Assembly (NCBI RefSeq): GCF_000010085.1 | Contig: NC_007712.1 | Span: 3,906,001 to 3,970,000 of the forward strand | Length of the DNA stretch: 64,000 nucleotides | Source of the DNA: Sodalis glossinidius str. 'morsitans' | GTDB taxonomy: Bacteria; Pseudomonadota; Gammaproteobacteria; Enterobacterales; Enterobacteriaceae | Direction: 5' to 3' | Shown here: piece after piece, positions 1-8,253 of the stretch | How positions within the stretch are numbered: position 1 is the stretch's first letter | Layout: every line of letters begins with the position of its first letter | Translations under genes and position numbers: made by a program | Notes under the pieces: generated by a model | What the model saw: the letters and a program-made list of their open reading frames with translations, nothing else | What the model was told of the DNA's origin: nothing | Databases searched by the model: none

Positions 1-139
1 GGCCGGCACGTTCAGCGACGACGTCAACAGGTGTAACCTCATCCCCTACGTTAGCCAACACATCGGCAAATGGCAATTTAACTTCGCATTCTGGTGCAGA
101 AATAATTTCCGTCTTGTTCGACACCAACCATTTCAGGTC

Positions 140-1377
140 GAGTTATGCTCATTTCTGGTGTATGAGTTTTCGGAGAGGGTGGCGTATGCTGCTGATTGAT
201 TTCGTGGATGACTTCAACAACAGAGAGATGATACGCCATGAAAAAGTCTACCCTACAGGTTTCCGCAGAACCAGATATTACCGGTGATCCCTGCATGAAC
301 TCATCCGTCATGGTGCCAGACAACTGATGGCCGCCGTCGTTGAGGCTGAGCTCGAAGCCATGCTGAACGCCGTCTTGACGATGGGCGTCATGCCGTCGTC
401 CGTAACGGTTATTTGCCACAGCGTTCAACAGCGCGTTGCTGCCATGGCTGTATCTGCGAGGCATATCCACCGGTGATTTTCATGAAGCCCTGGGGGACGC
501 TACTCGGTGAAAAAGCCCATGGCCTCTCCGCGAGTACCATCAGCAGACTGAAACAGCAATGGCTTGAAGTGCACAGGCAATGGTGCCTGCGTGATTTAAG
601 CGATACGCGCTACGTTTATTTCTGGGCTGATGGCATATACAGCCATGTCAGGCAAGATGATCGCCTTTGCCTACCGGCGTCACTGAGCATGGACGTCAGG
701 AGCTGGTTGCGGTCGAAGAGGGTTATCGAGAATCAGAAGCAAACTGGGCCGAACTTCTCCATGGCCTGCAAGCAGGTGGCCTAACCGTATCTCCCAAGCT
801 AGCTACGGGAGACGGTGCCCTTGGTTTTTGGAATGCAATGGCAAAGATATTCCCGGACACGCAGCACCAACGCTGTTGGTGCACAAAACGGCTAATGTGC
901 TAGCTTCACTCCCCAAAACCATGCAACCGAAAGTTAAGGCTGAGCTTCGGGAGATCTGGCTAGCAGAAAGCCGCGATGCCGCTAATGACGCTTTTGATGT
1001 TTTGTTGGCAAGGTTTTCAGCGAAGTATCCTGCAGCGATGAAGAAGCTGGAGAAAGATCGAGAAGAACTGCTGGCATTCTACGACTTCCCGTCAGAGCTC
1101 TGGGCATCAATAAGAACGACAAAGCCGATTGAATCGGCTTTTGCGACTATGAGGCTACGAAGCAGACGCGCAAAGAAGTGTGGTTCGAGAGAAACCACCC
1201 TGTCAATGGTATTTAAGCTGCTCCAGTCTGCTCAGAAAAGCTGGAACCGGCTAAGAGGATTTGACCTGCTGACCCTGGTGGTAAACAACGTCCAATTTCA
1301 GGATGGAGAACAGATTCACGAAGCATCAGAGCAGAACGTAGCCTGATCGCCATACACCAGATTTGATAATAACTCCC
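140..1377 (+). mobile_element. IS256-family (mutator-type) insertion sequence, degenerate
   Basis: The ends carry an ungapped 25-bp imperfect inverted repeat: GAGTTAT, seven bases, then TCTGGTGTATG at 140-164, matched on the opposite strand at 1351-1375. The 9-bp direct repeat TTTCAGGTC flanks it at 131-139 and 1378-1386, the size expected of an IS256-family target duplication. The only gene inside is a broken transposase. Removing the element and one repeat copy restores a continuous DprA frame across the junction (EQLCG then DLKWLVS), so the insertion is directly readable. The exact left end is uncertain by about 2 bp because the outermost bases of the two ends differ. Confidence 0.88.
238..1346 (+). 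pseudogene. IS256-type transposase, frameshifted and internally deleted
   Basis: This was a mutator-type DDE transposase of about 400 residues. The start at 238 (MKKSTLQVSAEPDITGDP) shifts frame at about 290 into ELIRHGARQLMAAVVEAELE, then into DGRHAVVRNGYLPQR near 380. About 100 residues appear to be missing before PWLYLRGISTGDFHEALG near 440-490. The catalytic region WADGIYSHVRQDDR (about 620-660) and GDGALGFW (about 810) lie in different frames. The C-terminus at 828-1346, with the end of the family domain (FPSELWASIRTTKPIESAF), is open to its own stop. At least four lesions rule out activity. Confidence 0.9.
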
Positions 1378-2040
1378 TTTCAGGTCACCGCATAGCTGTT
1401 CAAATATCTCCTCCGGACGGGTAATGAGCGTCGCGCCCTGGCGGATAAGCCAGTGGGTGCCGGCACTGGAAGGGCTGCCCAGCGAGCCGCTTTTTATAGC
1501 CGCCTCAACTACCAGCACTCCTAGGCTAAAACCACTGATTAAACGATTACGAAAAGGAAAATGCATCGCCAGCGGCGGTGCAAAAGGCAAAAACTCTGAT
1601 ACCAGCGCACCGTCCTGCGCGACAATATCGGCGGCCAACCGACGATGCTGGCGCGGATAGCCGTAACCGATCCCACAAGCCCAATACCGCTAAGGTCTTT
1701 CCCCCGGCGGCCAGCGGCGCGCGGCCTACAGTTCGTCCGGAGGACAATGTTGGTAGCGCTGGTGCTGCCGCGGGGTTAAAACCGTCTTTAACAACGCTTG
1801 CGTGTCCAACGGCGACGAATCCGTCGTTTTGTTTAAATATTCCTTGGCCCGGGCGCCGTTCACACCTTTTACCGCCGCCATGCGCAGCCACATTTCGCTT
1901 AATGGCATTCCCCCTCCTTCCCTTGCCTGGCGACCGGCCAACGCCCGGACATTTTCTGTCCAATGCTGTCAATCAGTGCTGGAAATGTCTAGAATAAGGC
2001 TAAATTTCGATTTCATACTCAGATGCAGATTCAGACCACT

Positions 2041-2556
2041 ATGTCATTATTGCAGGTATTACATTATCCCGATGAGCGACTGCGCAAAGTCGCCAAACCC
2101 GTCGTCGACGTCAATGACGCCATCCGCCGCATCGTGGATGATATGTTTGAGACTATGTACGCCGAAGAGGGCATCGGTTTGGCCGCCACCCAGGTCGACA
2201 TCCACCAGCGGATCATCGTGATCGATGTCTCGGAAAGTCGCGATCAGCGCCTGGTGATGATCAATCCCGAATTACTGGAGAAAAGCGGTGAAACCGGTAT
2301 TGATGAAGGCTGTTTGTCAATCCCCGATCAGCGTGGCTTCGTACCTCGGGCCGAAAAAGTGAAGGTGCAGGCGCTGGATCGCGACGGTAACAGTTTCGAG
2401 CTGGAGGCGGACGATCTGCTGGCGATCTGTATCCAGCATGAGATGGATCACCTGGTAGGTAAGCTGTTTGTCGATTACCTCTCGCCGCTGAAACGTCAGC
2501 GCATTCGTCAAAAAATGGAAAAACTGGCGCGTATGACCGCGCGGGCGGAAAAGTAA
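2041..2556 (+). CDS. def: Peptide deformylase
   Basis: Removes the N-formyl group from nascent proteins in the cytoplasm, using one bound metal ion. The three family motifs are intact: GIGLAATQ (about residues 45-52), EGCLSIP with the metal-binding Cys (about 90-96), and HEMDH with two His ligands and the catalytic Glu (about 134-138). The product is 171 residues, close to the 169 of E. coli. I chose the ATG at 2041 (MSLLQVLHYP) over an in-frame ATG at 2023 because homologues begin with MSVLQVLHIP. fmt follows after 21 bp, so the formyl-adding and formyl-removing enzymes are co-transcribed. Confidence 0.97.
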   Translation: MSLLQVLHYPDERLRKVAKPVVDVNDAIRRIVDDMFETMYAEEGIGLAATQVDIHQRIIVIDVSESRDQRLVMINPELLEKSGETGIDEGCLSIPDQRGFVPRAEKVKVQALDRDGNSFELEADDLLAICIQHEMDHLVGKLFVDYLSPLKRQRIRQKMEKLARMTARAEK

Positions 2557-2577
2557 TCCAACGCCATAGGAAACATC

Positions 2578-3528
2578 GTGTCTGACTCTTTACGTATCAT
2601 CTTCGCCGGTACTCCGGATTTTGCTGCGCGTCATCTGGACGCTTTGATAGATGCCAAACAGCAGGTGGTCGGGGTTTTCACCCAGCCGGATCGGCCCGCA
2701 GGCCGCGGCAACCGTCTGACACCCAGTCCGGTGAAGGAATTGGCTGAGCGGCATGACTTGCCCGTGTTTCAGCCTGCTTCGTTGCGCAAACCTGAGGGGC
2801 AACGGAGCGTGGCGGAACTGAATGCGGATATCATGGTGGTCGTGGCTTACGGCCTGATCCTTCCCCAAGCCGTGTTGGACCTGCCGCTGCTCGGCTGTAT
2901 CAATGTGCACGGGTCGTTATTGCCGCGCTGGCGTGGAGCAGCACCCATTCAGCGAGCATTATGGGCCGGCGACGATCGCACAGGCGTGACGATTATGCAG
3001 ATGGACGCCGGGCTCGACACCGGCGCCATGCTGCATAAGGCCGTCTGCGCAATCCAGCATGACGATACCAGCGCCTCACTGTATGACAAACTGGCGCAAA
3101 TCGGGCCAAACGCTCTTTTATCCACGCTAACGCAGATCGCTGCAGGCCGCGCCGTCGCAGAGTCGCAAGACAACGCCCTTGCCACCTACGCAGACAAACT
3201 CAGCAAGGAAGAAGCCCGACTCGACTGGCGTCTACCCGCGGCGCAGCTTGAGCGCTGCATCCGTGCCTTTAATCCGTGGCCCATCAGCTATTTTTCGCTG
3301 GCAGAACAGCCGATAAAAGTCTGGGCCGCCGGTGTCGATGACGGGCAGACGTCTTCACACGCGCCCGGGACGATATTGGCTGCGGACAAGGCAGGCATTC
3401 ACATCGCCACCGGCGCGGGTGTATTGACGCTGACACAGTTGCAGCCTGCGGGTAAAAAAGCGATGTCGGTTCAGGATTTGCTCAATTCACGCCGTGAATC
3501 GTTTATTCCCGGCACTGTTCTGGATTAA
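2578..3528 (+). CDS. fmt: Methionyl-tRNA formyltransferase
   Basis: Transfers a formyl group from 10-formyl-tetrahydrofolate to initiator Met-tRNA. The product is 316 residues and starts with GTG at 2578 (SDSLRIIFAGTPDFA), preceded by AGGAAA. The N-terminal domain has the folate-site SLLPRWRGAAPIQRA (about 111-125) with the conserved Asn-Val-His just before it, and the usual GVTIMQMDAGLDTG. The C-terminal tRNA-binding domain is complete. It sits between def and rsmB as in E. coli, and no lesion is visible. Confidence 0.97.
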   Translation: MSDSLRIIFAGTPDFAARHLDALIDAKQQVVGVFTQPDRPAGRGNRLTPSPVKELAERHDLPVFQPASLRKPEGQRSVAELNADIMVVVAYGLILPQAVLDLPLLGCINVHGSLLPRWRGAAPIQRALWAGDDRTGVTIMQMDAGLDTGAMLHKAVCAIQHDDTSASLYDKLAQIGPNALLSTLTQIAAGRAVAESQDNALATYADKLSKEEARLDWRLPAAQLERCIRAFNPWPISYFSLAEQPIKVWAAGVDDGQTSSHAPGTILAADKAGIHIATGAGVLTLTQLQPAGKKAMSVQDLLNSRRESFIPGTVLD

Positions 3529-3599
3529 TCTTCACCTTGGAGGTGAGCCGACGGCCTCTTCCATCGGTTGTAAAGCGAGCGCCCACGGCCCGATCAGCT

Positions 3600-4901
3600 A
3601 TGAAAACACACTATAATCTCCGCGTTATCGCCGCCAGAGCGGTGGCGCAGGTATTGGATCAGGGCCAGTCCCTCGGAGCCCTGTTGCCGCCGCTGCAGGC
3701 TCCTTTGAGCGAGAAGGACCGCGCGTTGCTGCAGGAGCTGTGCTTTGGCATCATGCGCGTCCTGCCGCAATTGGAATGGTTACTGCGCCAACTGATGGCA
3801 AAGCCGCTGACCGGGAAACAACGCCCGGTACATTATCTGCTGATGGTTGGTCTGTATCAGCTGACATACACCCGCATTCCTCCGCATGCCGCGCTGGCAG
3901 AGACGGTTGAGGGCGCGGTGGCGATGAAACGACCACAGTTCAAGGGGCTGATTAACGGCGTGCTGCGCCAATTTCAACGCCAGCAGCCAGCCCTGCTGGC
4001 CGACGCCGAGCGGCAGGATATCCGCCATCTGCACCCCTCCTGGTTGCAAAAACGGATCCTGGCCGCCTGGCCGGCGCAGTATGCGCAGATCATCGACGCC
4101 AACAATCAACGGCCGCCGATGTGGTTGCGTGTCAACCGGCTGCACCACAGCCGTGACGCCTATCTGGCGCTGCTGGCCGGCACGGATATTGCGGCCGTCG
4201 CACACTCGCAGTTACCAGATGCCATCAGGCTGGAAATGCCCTGCAACGTCGGCCGTCTTCCCGGCTTCGATCGGGGCTGGGTAACAGTGCAGGATGCTTC
4301 GGCACAGGGCTGCGCCCTGCTGCTCGCGCCGCAAAACAGTGAAACCATTCTCGATTTGTGCGCCGCCCCCGGCGGCAAGACCACCCATATACTGGAAATC
4401 GCACCCGCGGCGCGGGTTATGGCGGTGGATGTGGATGGGCAGCGCGCGGCACGAATCCATGACAACTTACAGCGTCTGGGCATGCAGGCGGAGGTGGTGA
4501 TTGGCGACGGCCGCACACCGGACGCCTGGCGCAGCGGCATGCTTTTCGATCGCATTCTGCTGGACGCCCCCTGCTCCGCGACCGGCGTCATACGTCGGCA
4601 TCCGGATATTAAATGGCTGCGCCGTGACGGCGATATCGCCGAGCTGGCCGAACTGCAGCGGCAAATCCTGTGCGCTGCCTGGCGAGTTCTGAAGCTCGGC
4701 GGCACATTGCTGTATGCCACCTGTTCCATTTTGCCGGAAGAGAACCGTGGGCAAATTGCTGCGTTTCTCGCCGACCACCCCGACGCCCTGCTGCAGGAAA
4801 CAGGTGATGCCGCCGCACCTGGCCTGCAATGTTTGCCGGTGCCGACCTCGGGCGATGGTTTCTTTTACGCTAAGATGATAAAAGAGACTCAGGCCTGCTG
4901 A
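3600..4901 (+). CDS. rsmB: 16S rRNA m5C967 methyltransferase RsmB
   Basis: Methylates C967 of 16S rRNA with S-adenosylmethionine. It has an N-terminal NusB-like RNA-binding domain (about residues 1-140) and a C-terminal Rossmann methyltransferase domain. Visible motifs are LDLCAAPGGKTTH (SAM binding), DAPCSATGVIRRHPDIKW (motif IV Cys) and YATCSILPEEN (motif VI catalytic Cys). The frame is open from a TTG at 3537, but the ATG at 3600 (MKTHYNLRVIAARAVAQV) matches where homologues start and gives 433 residues against 429 in E. coli. It is the third gene of the def-fmt-rsmB-trkA series. Confidence 0.96.
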   Translation: MKTHYNLRVIAARAVAQVLDQGQSLGALLPPLQAPLSEKDRALLQELCFGIMRVLPQLEWLLRQLMAKPLTGKQRPVHYLLMVGLYQLTYTRIPPHAALAETVEGAVAMKRPQFKGLINGVLRQFQRQQPALLADAERQDIRHLHPSWLQKRILAAWPAQYAQIIDANNQRPPMWLRVNRLHHSRDAYLALLAGTDIAAVAHSQLPDAIRLEMPCNVGRLPGFDRGWVTVQDASAQGCALLLAPQNSETILDLCAAPGGKTTHILEIAPAARVMAVDVDGQRAARIHDNLQRLGMQAEVVIGDGRTPDAWRSGMLFDRILLDAPCSATGVIRRHPDIKWLRRDGDIAELAELQRQILCAAWRVLKLGGTLLYATCSILPEENRGQIAAFLADHPDALLQETGDAAAPGLQCLPVPTSGDGFFYAKMIKETQAC

Positions 4902-5002
4902 GGACGCAGATGATAAACGGTAAGCGCTCCGACTAACGGCACAGATGATAACGGTATGCGCACCCGTTGCAGGTGCGCCGGGCTGAACACAACGGGTCTT
5001 CT

Positions 5003-6379
5003 ATGAAAATCATTATTCTTGGTGTGGGGCAGGTCGGCGGCACGCTGGCGGAAAACCTGGTGGGTGAGAACAATGACATCACCATCGTCGATACCAACCC
5101 TGACCAGTTGCGCCAACTGCAGGACAAATTTGACCTGCGTGCGATTCAGGGACATGTATCTCATCCGCGGGTTCTGCGCGATGCCGGGGCTGAGGATGCC
5201 GATATGCTGGTGGCAGTCACCAACTCCGACGAAACGAATATGATTGCCTGCCAGATAGCTTATACGCTGTTTAAAACGCCAAACCGTATCGCCCGCATCC
5301 GCTCCCACGACTATGTCCGCGAAGCGGAGCGGTTGTTTTCACCCGAAGCGGTGCCTATTGATCATTTGATTTCCCCGGAGCAGCTGGTCACCGATAACAT
5401 CTACAAGCTGATTGAATATCCCGGTGCGCTGCAGGTAGTCAATTTTGCGGAAGGCAAAGTCAGCCTGGTGGCGGTAAAGGCCTATTATGGCGGGCCGCTG
5501 GTGGGCAATGCCCTTTCTTCGCTACGCGAGCATATGCCGCATATCGAAACCCGCGTCGCGGCGATTTTTCGCCAGGACCGGCCGATTCGTCCGCAGGGCT
5601 CGACCATTATCGAGGCAGGCGACGAAGTGTTTTTTGTCGTCGCCTCGCAGCATATTCGCGCGGTAATGAGTGAAATGCAGCGGCTGGAAAAACCCTATAA
5701 GCGCATCATGATCGTCGGCGGCGGCAATATCGGCGCCGGTCTGGCTTATCGGCTGGAAAAAGATTATAGCGTGAAGTTGATTGAGCGCGATCAGGAACGC
5801 GCCGCGGAGCTGGCGGAAAGGCTGCATGATACCATCGTCTTCTACGGCGACGCCTCAGATCAAGAGCTGCTGGTGCAAGAGCACATAGAGCAGATTGACG
5901 TCTTTATCGCCATTACCAACGACGATGAAGCCAATATCATGTCCGCCATGCTGGCCAAACGCATGGGCGCGAAAAAGGTGTTGGTACTTATCCAGCGGCG
6001 CGCCTATGTGGATTTAGTGCAGGGCAGCGTTATTGACATCGCCATTTCCCCGCAACAGGCCACGATTTCCGCGCTGCTCGGGCACGTGCGCAAAGCGGAT
6101 ATCGTCAGCGTTTCCTCGCTGCGGCGCGGGGTGGCGGAGGCGATTGAGGCCATTGCCCACGGCGATGAGAGCACCTCACGCGTGGTCGGCCGCCATATCG
6201 ATGCCATCAAGCTGCCGCCCGGTACCATTATCGGCGCCATAGTGCGCGGCGACGAAGTGATTATCGCCAACCGCAACAGTCGCATCGCACAGGGCGACCA
6301 CGTGATCATGTTCCTGACCGATAAAAAATTCGTCAGCGATGTGGAACGGTTGTTCCAGCCCAGTCCCTTTTTCCTCTGA
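5003..6379 (+). CDS. trkA: Trk potassium uptake system NAD-binding protein TrkA
   Basis: Peripheral membrane regulator that binds nucleotide and gates the TrkH/TrkG potassium channels. The 458-residue protein has two tandem RCK units. Each has a Rossmann start: ILGVGQVGGTLAENL at residue 4, and IVGGGNIGAGLAYRLE near residue 235. Each is followed by a TrkA_C subdomain. The ATG at 5003 (MKIIILG) is preferred to an in-frame start at 4967 because homologues start there. The trkA gene is intact, whereas the potassium efflux genes kefGB elsewhere in this window are damaged. Confidence 0.97.
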   Translation: MKIIILGVGQVGGTLAENLVGENNDITIVDTNPDQLRQLQDKFDLRAIQGHVSHPRVLRDAGAEDADMLVAVTNSDETNMIACQIAYTLFKTPNRIARIRSHDYVREAERLFSPEAVPIDHLISPEQLVTDNIYKLIEYPGALQVVNFAEGKVSLVAVKAYYGGPLVGNALSSLREHMPHIETRVAAIFRQDRPIRPQGSTIIEAGDEVFFVVASQHIRAVMSEMQRLEKPYKRIMIVGGGNIGAGLAYRLEKDYSVKLIERDQERAAELAERLHDTIVFYGDASDQELLVQEHIEQIDVFIAITNDDEANIMSAMLAKRMGAKKVLVLIQRRAYVDLVQGSVIDIAISPQQATISALLGHVRKADIVSVSSLRRGVAEAIEAIAHGDESTSRVVGRHIDAIKLPPGTIIGAIVRGDEVIIANRNSRIAQGDHVIMFLTDKKFVSDVERLFQPSPFFL

Positions 6380-6475
6380 GCGTCGCTATGCACCGGCCTA
6401 TTCGGAAAAATACCCCCTGGTAAATCATTCATCCTTTGTTAGACTTAGGTCATTCATAAATGATGAAGAAAGCCT

Positions 6476-6910
6476 ATGAGTTTCTTACAAAAATTCCGCA
6501 AATTCGCGATGCGTGGCAATGTGGTCGACCTGGCGGTCGGTATTATCATCGGTGCCGCGTTCGGCAAAATCGTCTCATCTTTAGTGGCCAACGTCATTAT
6601 GCCGCAGCTGGGGTTGCTGATCGGCGGGATTGATTTTAAGCAATTCAGTTGGGTGCTAAAGCCGGCGCAGGGAGACACGCCGGCGGTGGTAATGAAGTAT
6701 GGGATTTTCCTGCAAAACATCTTTGATTTCATCATCGTAGCCTTTGCCGTGTTCTGTATCATCAAACTGATTAACAGGAATGCATCGCAAAGAGGCGGAA
6801 AAACCCGCCGAGCCGTCCAAACCGAGTGCGGAAGAGACGCTGCTTACCGAGATCCGCGATCTCTTGAAACAACAAAACAACGCCATGGCGCCGGGTACAA
6901 CGACGATTAA
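6476..6910 (+). CDS. mscL: Large-conductance mechanosensitive channel MscL, C-terminal tail frameshifted
   Basis: MscL is a homopentameric pore that opens under membrane tension and releases solutes during osmotic downshock. The N-terminal helix and TM1 (MSFLQKFRKFAMRGNVVDLA, then GIIIGAAFGKIVSSL), the periplasmic loop and TM2 (FDFIIVAFAVFCIIKLI) are intact to about residue 100. The frame then shifts near 6772-6785. The conserved cytoplasmic helix (ETLLTEIRDLL) is still readable in the next frame but is replaced by an unrelated tail. The product is 144 residues against 136 in E. coli. The C-terminal bundle is not strictly needed for gating in E. coli, so the truncated pore could work. Calling it a pseudogene is equally defensible. 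Confidence 0.8.
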   Translation: MSFLQKFRKFAMRGNVVDLAVGIIIGAAFGKIVSSLVANVIMPQLGLLIGGIDFKQFSWVLKPAQGDTPAVVMKYGIFLQNIFDFIIVAFAVFCIIKLINRNASQRGGKTRRAVQTECGRDAAYRDPRSLETTKQRHGAGYNDD

Positions 6911-6958
6911 GAGGCCAGATGCCGCGCCGCCTAAACTCTAAATCATTTATCGGCTGTA

Positions 6959-6979
6959 GGCGGACAACCTTTGTCCGCC
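6959..6979 (-). terminator. Second hairpin at the 3' end of arfA
   Basis: GGCGGACAA (6959-6967) and TTGTCCGCC (6971-6979) form a 9-bp stem with a 3-nt loop inside the last arfA codons. No T tract follows on either strand, so it may be a weak terminator or a stem that protects the 3' end. Confidence 0.4.
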
Positions 6980-7003
6980 AGGGACCGAATGCGATAAAGA
7001 AAA

Positions 7004-7040
7004 CCAGTGGCAATCGTACCGATAATACGTTTGCCACTGG
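7004..7040 (-). promoter_or_regulatory. Hairpin inside arfA resembling its RNase III cleavage site
   Basis: CCAGTGGCAA (7004-7013) pairs perfectly with TTGCCACTGG (7031-7040). After a T-T mismatch, CGTA (7015-7018) pairs with TACG (7026-7029), leaving a 7-nt loop. In E. coli the arfA message is cut by RNase III at a hairpin within the coding region, which makes a non-stop mRNA that tmRNA tags when trans-translation works. The position here, just after the KGNWEASGK codons, corresponds. The hairpin is seen; its function is inferred. Confidence 0.7.
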
Positions 7041-7229
7041 CCTCCCAGTTCCCTTTCGATTGGTGCTTACGGCTATAGCTGCCCTTCCCTTTCTTGTTCT
7101 TTTCGCGCCGTTGACGAAACAGCGGATCGTGCAGCAGCGCGCAAGCGCATTGTCCTGAATCGCGCCTTTGGTGTGGCGATAGTTATCGTTCATAGCTATT
7201 CTCTCGTCGATTGGAAAAATGATCTAACG

Positions 7230-7556
7230 CTAGCTACGTCCGGATCGGATAAAACGCGCACGCAGTTGTCGCTGGTAATGTTGATGGAGGAAGCCAGTGC
7301 TCATTCCGGCCTGGCGAAGCTTCATATCCAGCAGCCATAGCCGGGCGTCCAAAGGCGCAACAAGAGGATCGTCCTCGTCCAGCGTCTTGAGCAGGTCCGC
7401 AAGCTGCAGAGCGTCTTTACGATCTTGCAGCTCTGCCGGCACTGCGCTATCGTCATCCAGCTGCAGCGGCTTGCCATGGCCAGGCAGTGCATCGAACTCT
7501 CCCGCCTGCTGCGCTTGCTGTATATGACGTTCGGCCCAGTCGTCAATGAGTCCCAT
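7230..7556 (-). CDS. yhdN: DUF1992 (DnaJ-like conserved) family protein, YhdN-like, shortened
   Basis: DUF1992 protein of unknown function. The N-terminus LIDDWAERHIQQAQQAGEFD and the following PGHGKPLQLDDD match the family signature (GSGxPL-LDD). The C-terminal part LRQAGMSTGFLHQHY is also conserved. Compared with my recollection of E. coli YhdN (122 residues), the 108-residue product lacks about 15-18 residues between VPAELQ and DALQLADLL, where the family has a YRLLKNAG-type helix. The frame is kept. It lies next to arfA as in E. coli. Whether the in-frame deletion inactivates it cannot be told from sequence. Confidence 0.75.
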   Translation of the reverse strand: MGLIDDWAERHIQQAQQAGEFDALPGHGKPLQLDDDSAVPAELQDRKDALQLADLLKTLDEDDPLVAPLDARLWLLDMKLRQAGMSTGFLHQHYQRQLRARFIRSGRS

Positions 7557-7861
7557 TGTGTTACCTCAACGTGTTTAACATAAGCAGTCGCCAATCACGG
7601 CCCGGGTTAAATTAGCGTTATCTTAACCGAACGGAAGATAATGTCACAACCTCATAAGGGGATACCGCTACCGCTTACTCGCACTAGACGAAAACAACCG
7701 GCATACCTCTGTGGGCCAGCGTGCTGTTGATTACGCATTACAGGAAGACGAAGGCGCTGACGCTTTAAGAATGAAAATGTTATAACATTGCTGGAGGAAT
7801 ATAAGAGTGCTTTCAATCTGTCTTGAGGTACGACTAATTATACATAAATGCAGAAGAATAT
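7557..7861. other. Intergenic stretch, no gene seen
   Basis: This is the start of an AT-rich segment running to about 10.0 kb. I see no reading frame, repeat or strong promoter here. A GGAGG at 7792-7796 is not followed by a usable frame. Confidence 0.5.
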
Positions 7862-8253
7862 TTATCTACTAATTGAATAAACCACAAAATCAATCTTATC
7901 TTTGCCGGCTTTTTGGGCGACCAATTCAATATTTCCGGGGCCTTTAAATTCAGAATTAACAATTCTGACTGTTCCCATCATGGGATCAATACGAATACCT
8001 ACCTGCCTGTGATATGCAAATCGTTTTCCGGGTAACGAGCAACAGAAATATTGCATTCGTACAAGGAAGCTTCGGTAACAGGCGTCAAAGGAGTATATCC
8101 CAATTCATCTAAGCCTTTAACAGATTTGATGTCCTCGACGATACCAAGTCTACCGCCACTAAAAGACATTTTAAACTTACCTTCTTCATCATTAATATTA
8201 TCCACCAAACGAATATTAAGAGTAAATCCAGCCTTATCTTAGTTAATTGACAT
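7862..8253 (-). pseudogene. Unrecognised small protein gene, broken by a nonsense codon and a frameshift
   Basis: I do not recognise the family. An ATG at 8253 with AAGGA upstream gives MSIN, then a TAA at codon 5, then DKAGFTLNIRLVDNINDEEG onward in the same frame. After DLHITG near 8005 the frame shifts by one base and continues QVGIRIDPMMGTVRIVNSEF to a stop at 7862. Repaired, it would encode about 130 soluble residues with no membrane segment or signal peptide. Codon use is AT-rich, unlike the flanking core genes, which suggests acquired DNA. No neighbouring gene hints at a job. Confidence 0.55.

Larger units (their letters stand above)
1..1908 (-). pseudogene. dprA: DNA processing protein DprA/Smf, interrupted by an IS and internally deleted
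   Basis: DprA loads RecA on incoming single-stranded DNA during transformation. Three pieces are visible on the minus strand. The N-terminus starts at the ATG at 1908 (MPLSEMWLRMAAVKG). A Rossmann-fold piece at about 1387-1680 carries GALVSEF, the RNR-I-SG motif and HWLI-QGA. The C-terminal domain at 1-139 reads LPFADVLANVGDEVTPVDVV, close to the E. coli Smf tail, and runs off the left edge. An IS sits between pieces two and three. Codons equivalent to about E. coli residues 60-160 are missing, the VTARCALEQGRE stretch is deleted, and the frame shifts near 1640-1730. It lies back to back with def, as smf does in E. coli. It is certainly non-functional. Confidence 0.9.
6943..7193 (-). pseudogene. 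arfA: Alternative ribosome-rescue factor ArfA, frameshifted
   Basis: ArfA recruits RF2 to ribosomes stalled on non-stop mRNA and backs up tmRNA. The ATG at 7193 gives MNDNYRHTKGAIQDNAL, a good match to the E. coli start MSRYQHTKGQIKDNAI. One base is then missing near 7145 (CTTGCGCGCTG). In the next frame the rest reads LLHDPLFRQRREKNKKGKGS and SKGNWEASGKR, ending at a TGA at 6943. The rescue-critical KGKGS region is therefore out of frame. The neighbouring zntR of E. coli is absent. A related hairpin is listed separately. Confidence 0.88.

Noticed and set aside
1..139. Left-edge minus-strand frame as an unknown or phage gene
   Set aside because: LPFADVLANVGDEVTPVDVV matches the Smf/DprA C-terminus, so it is the other half of the interrupted dprA.
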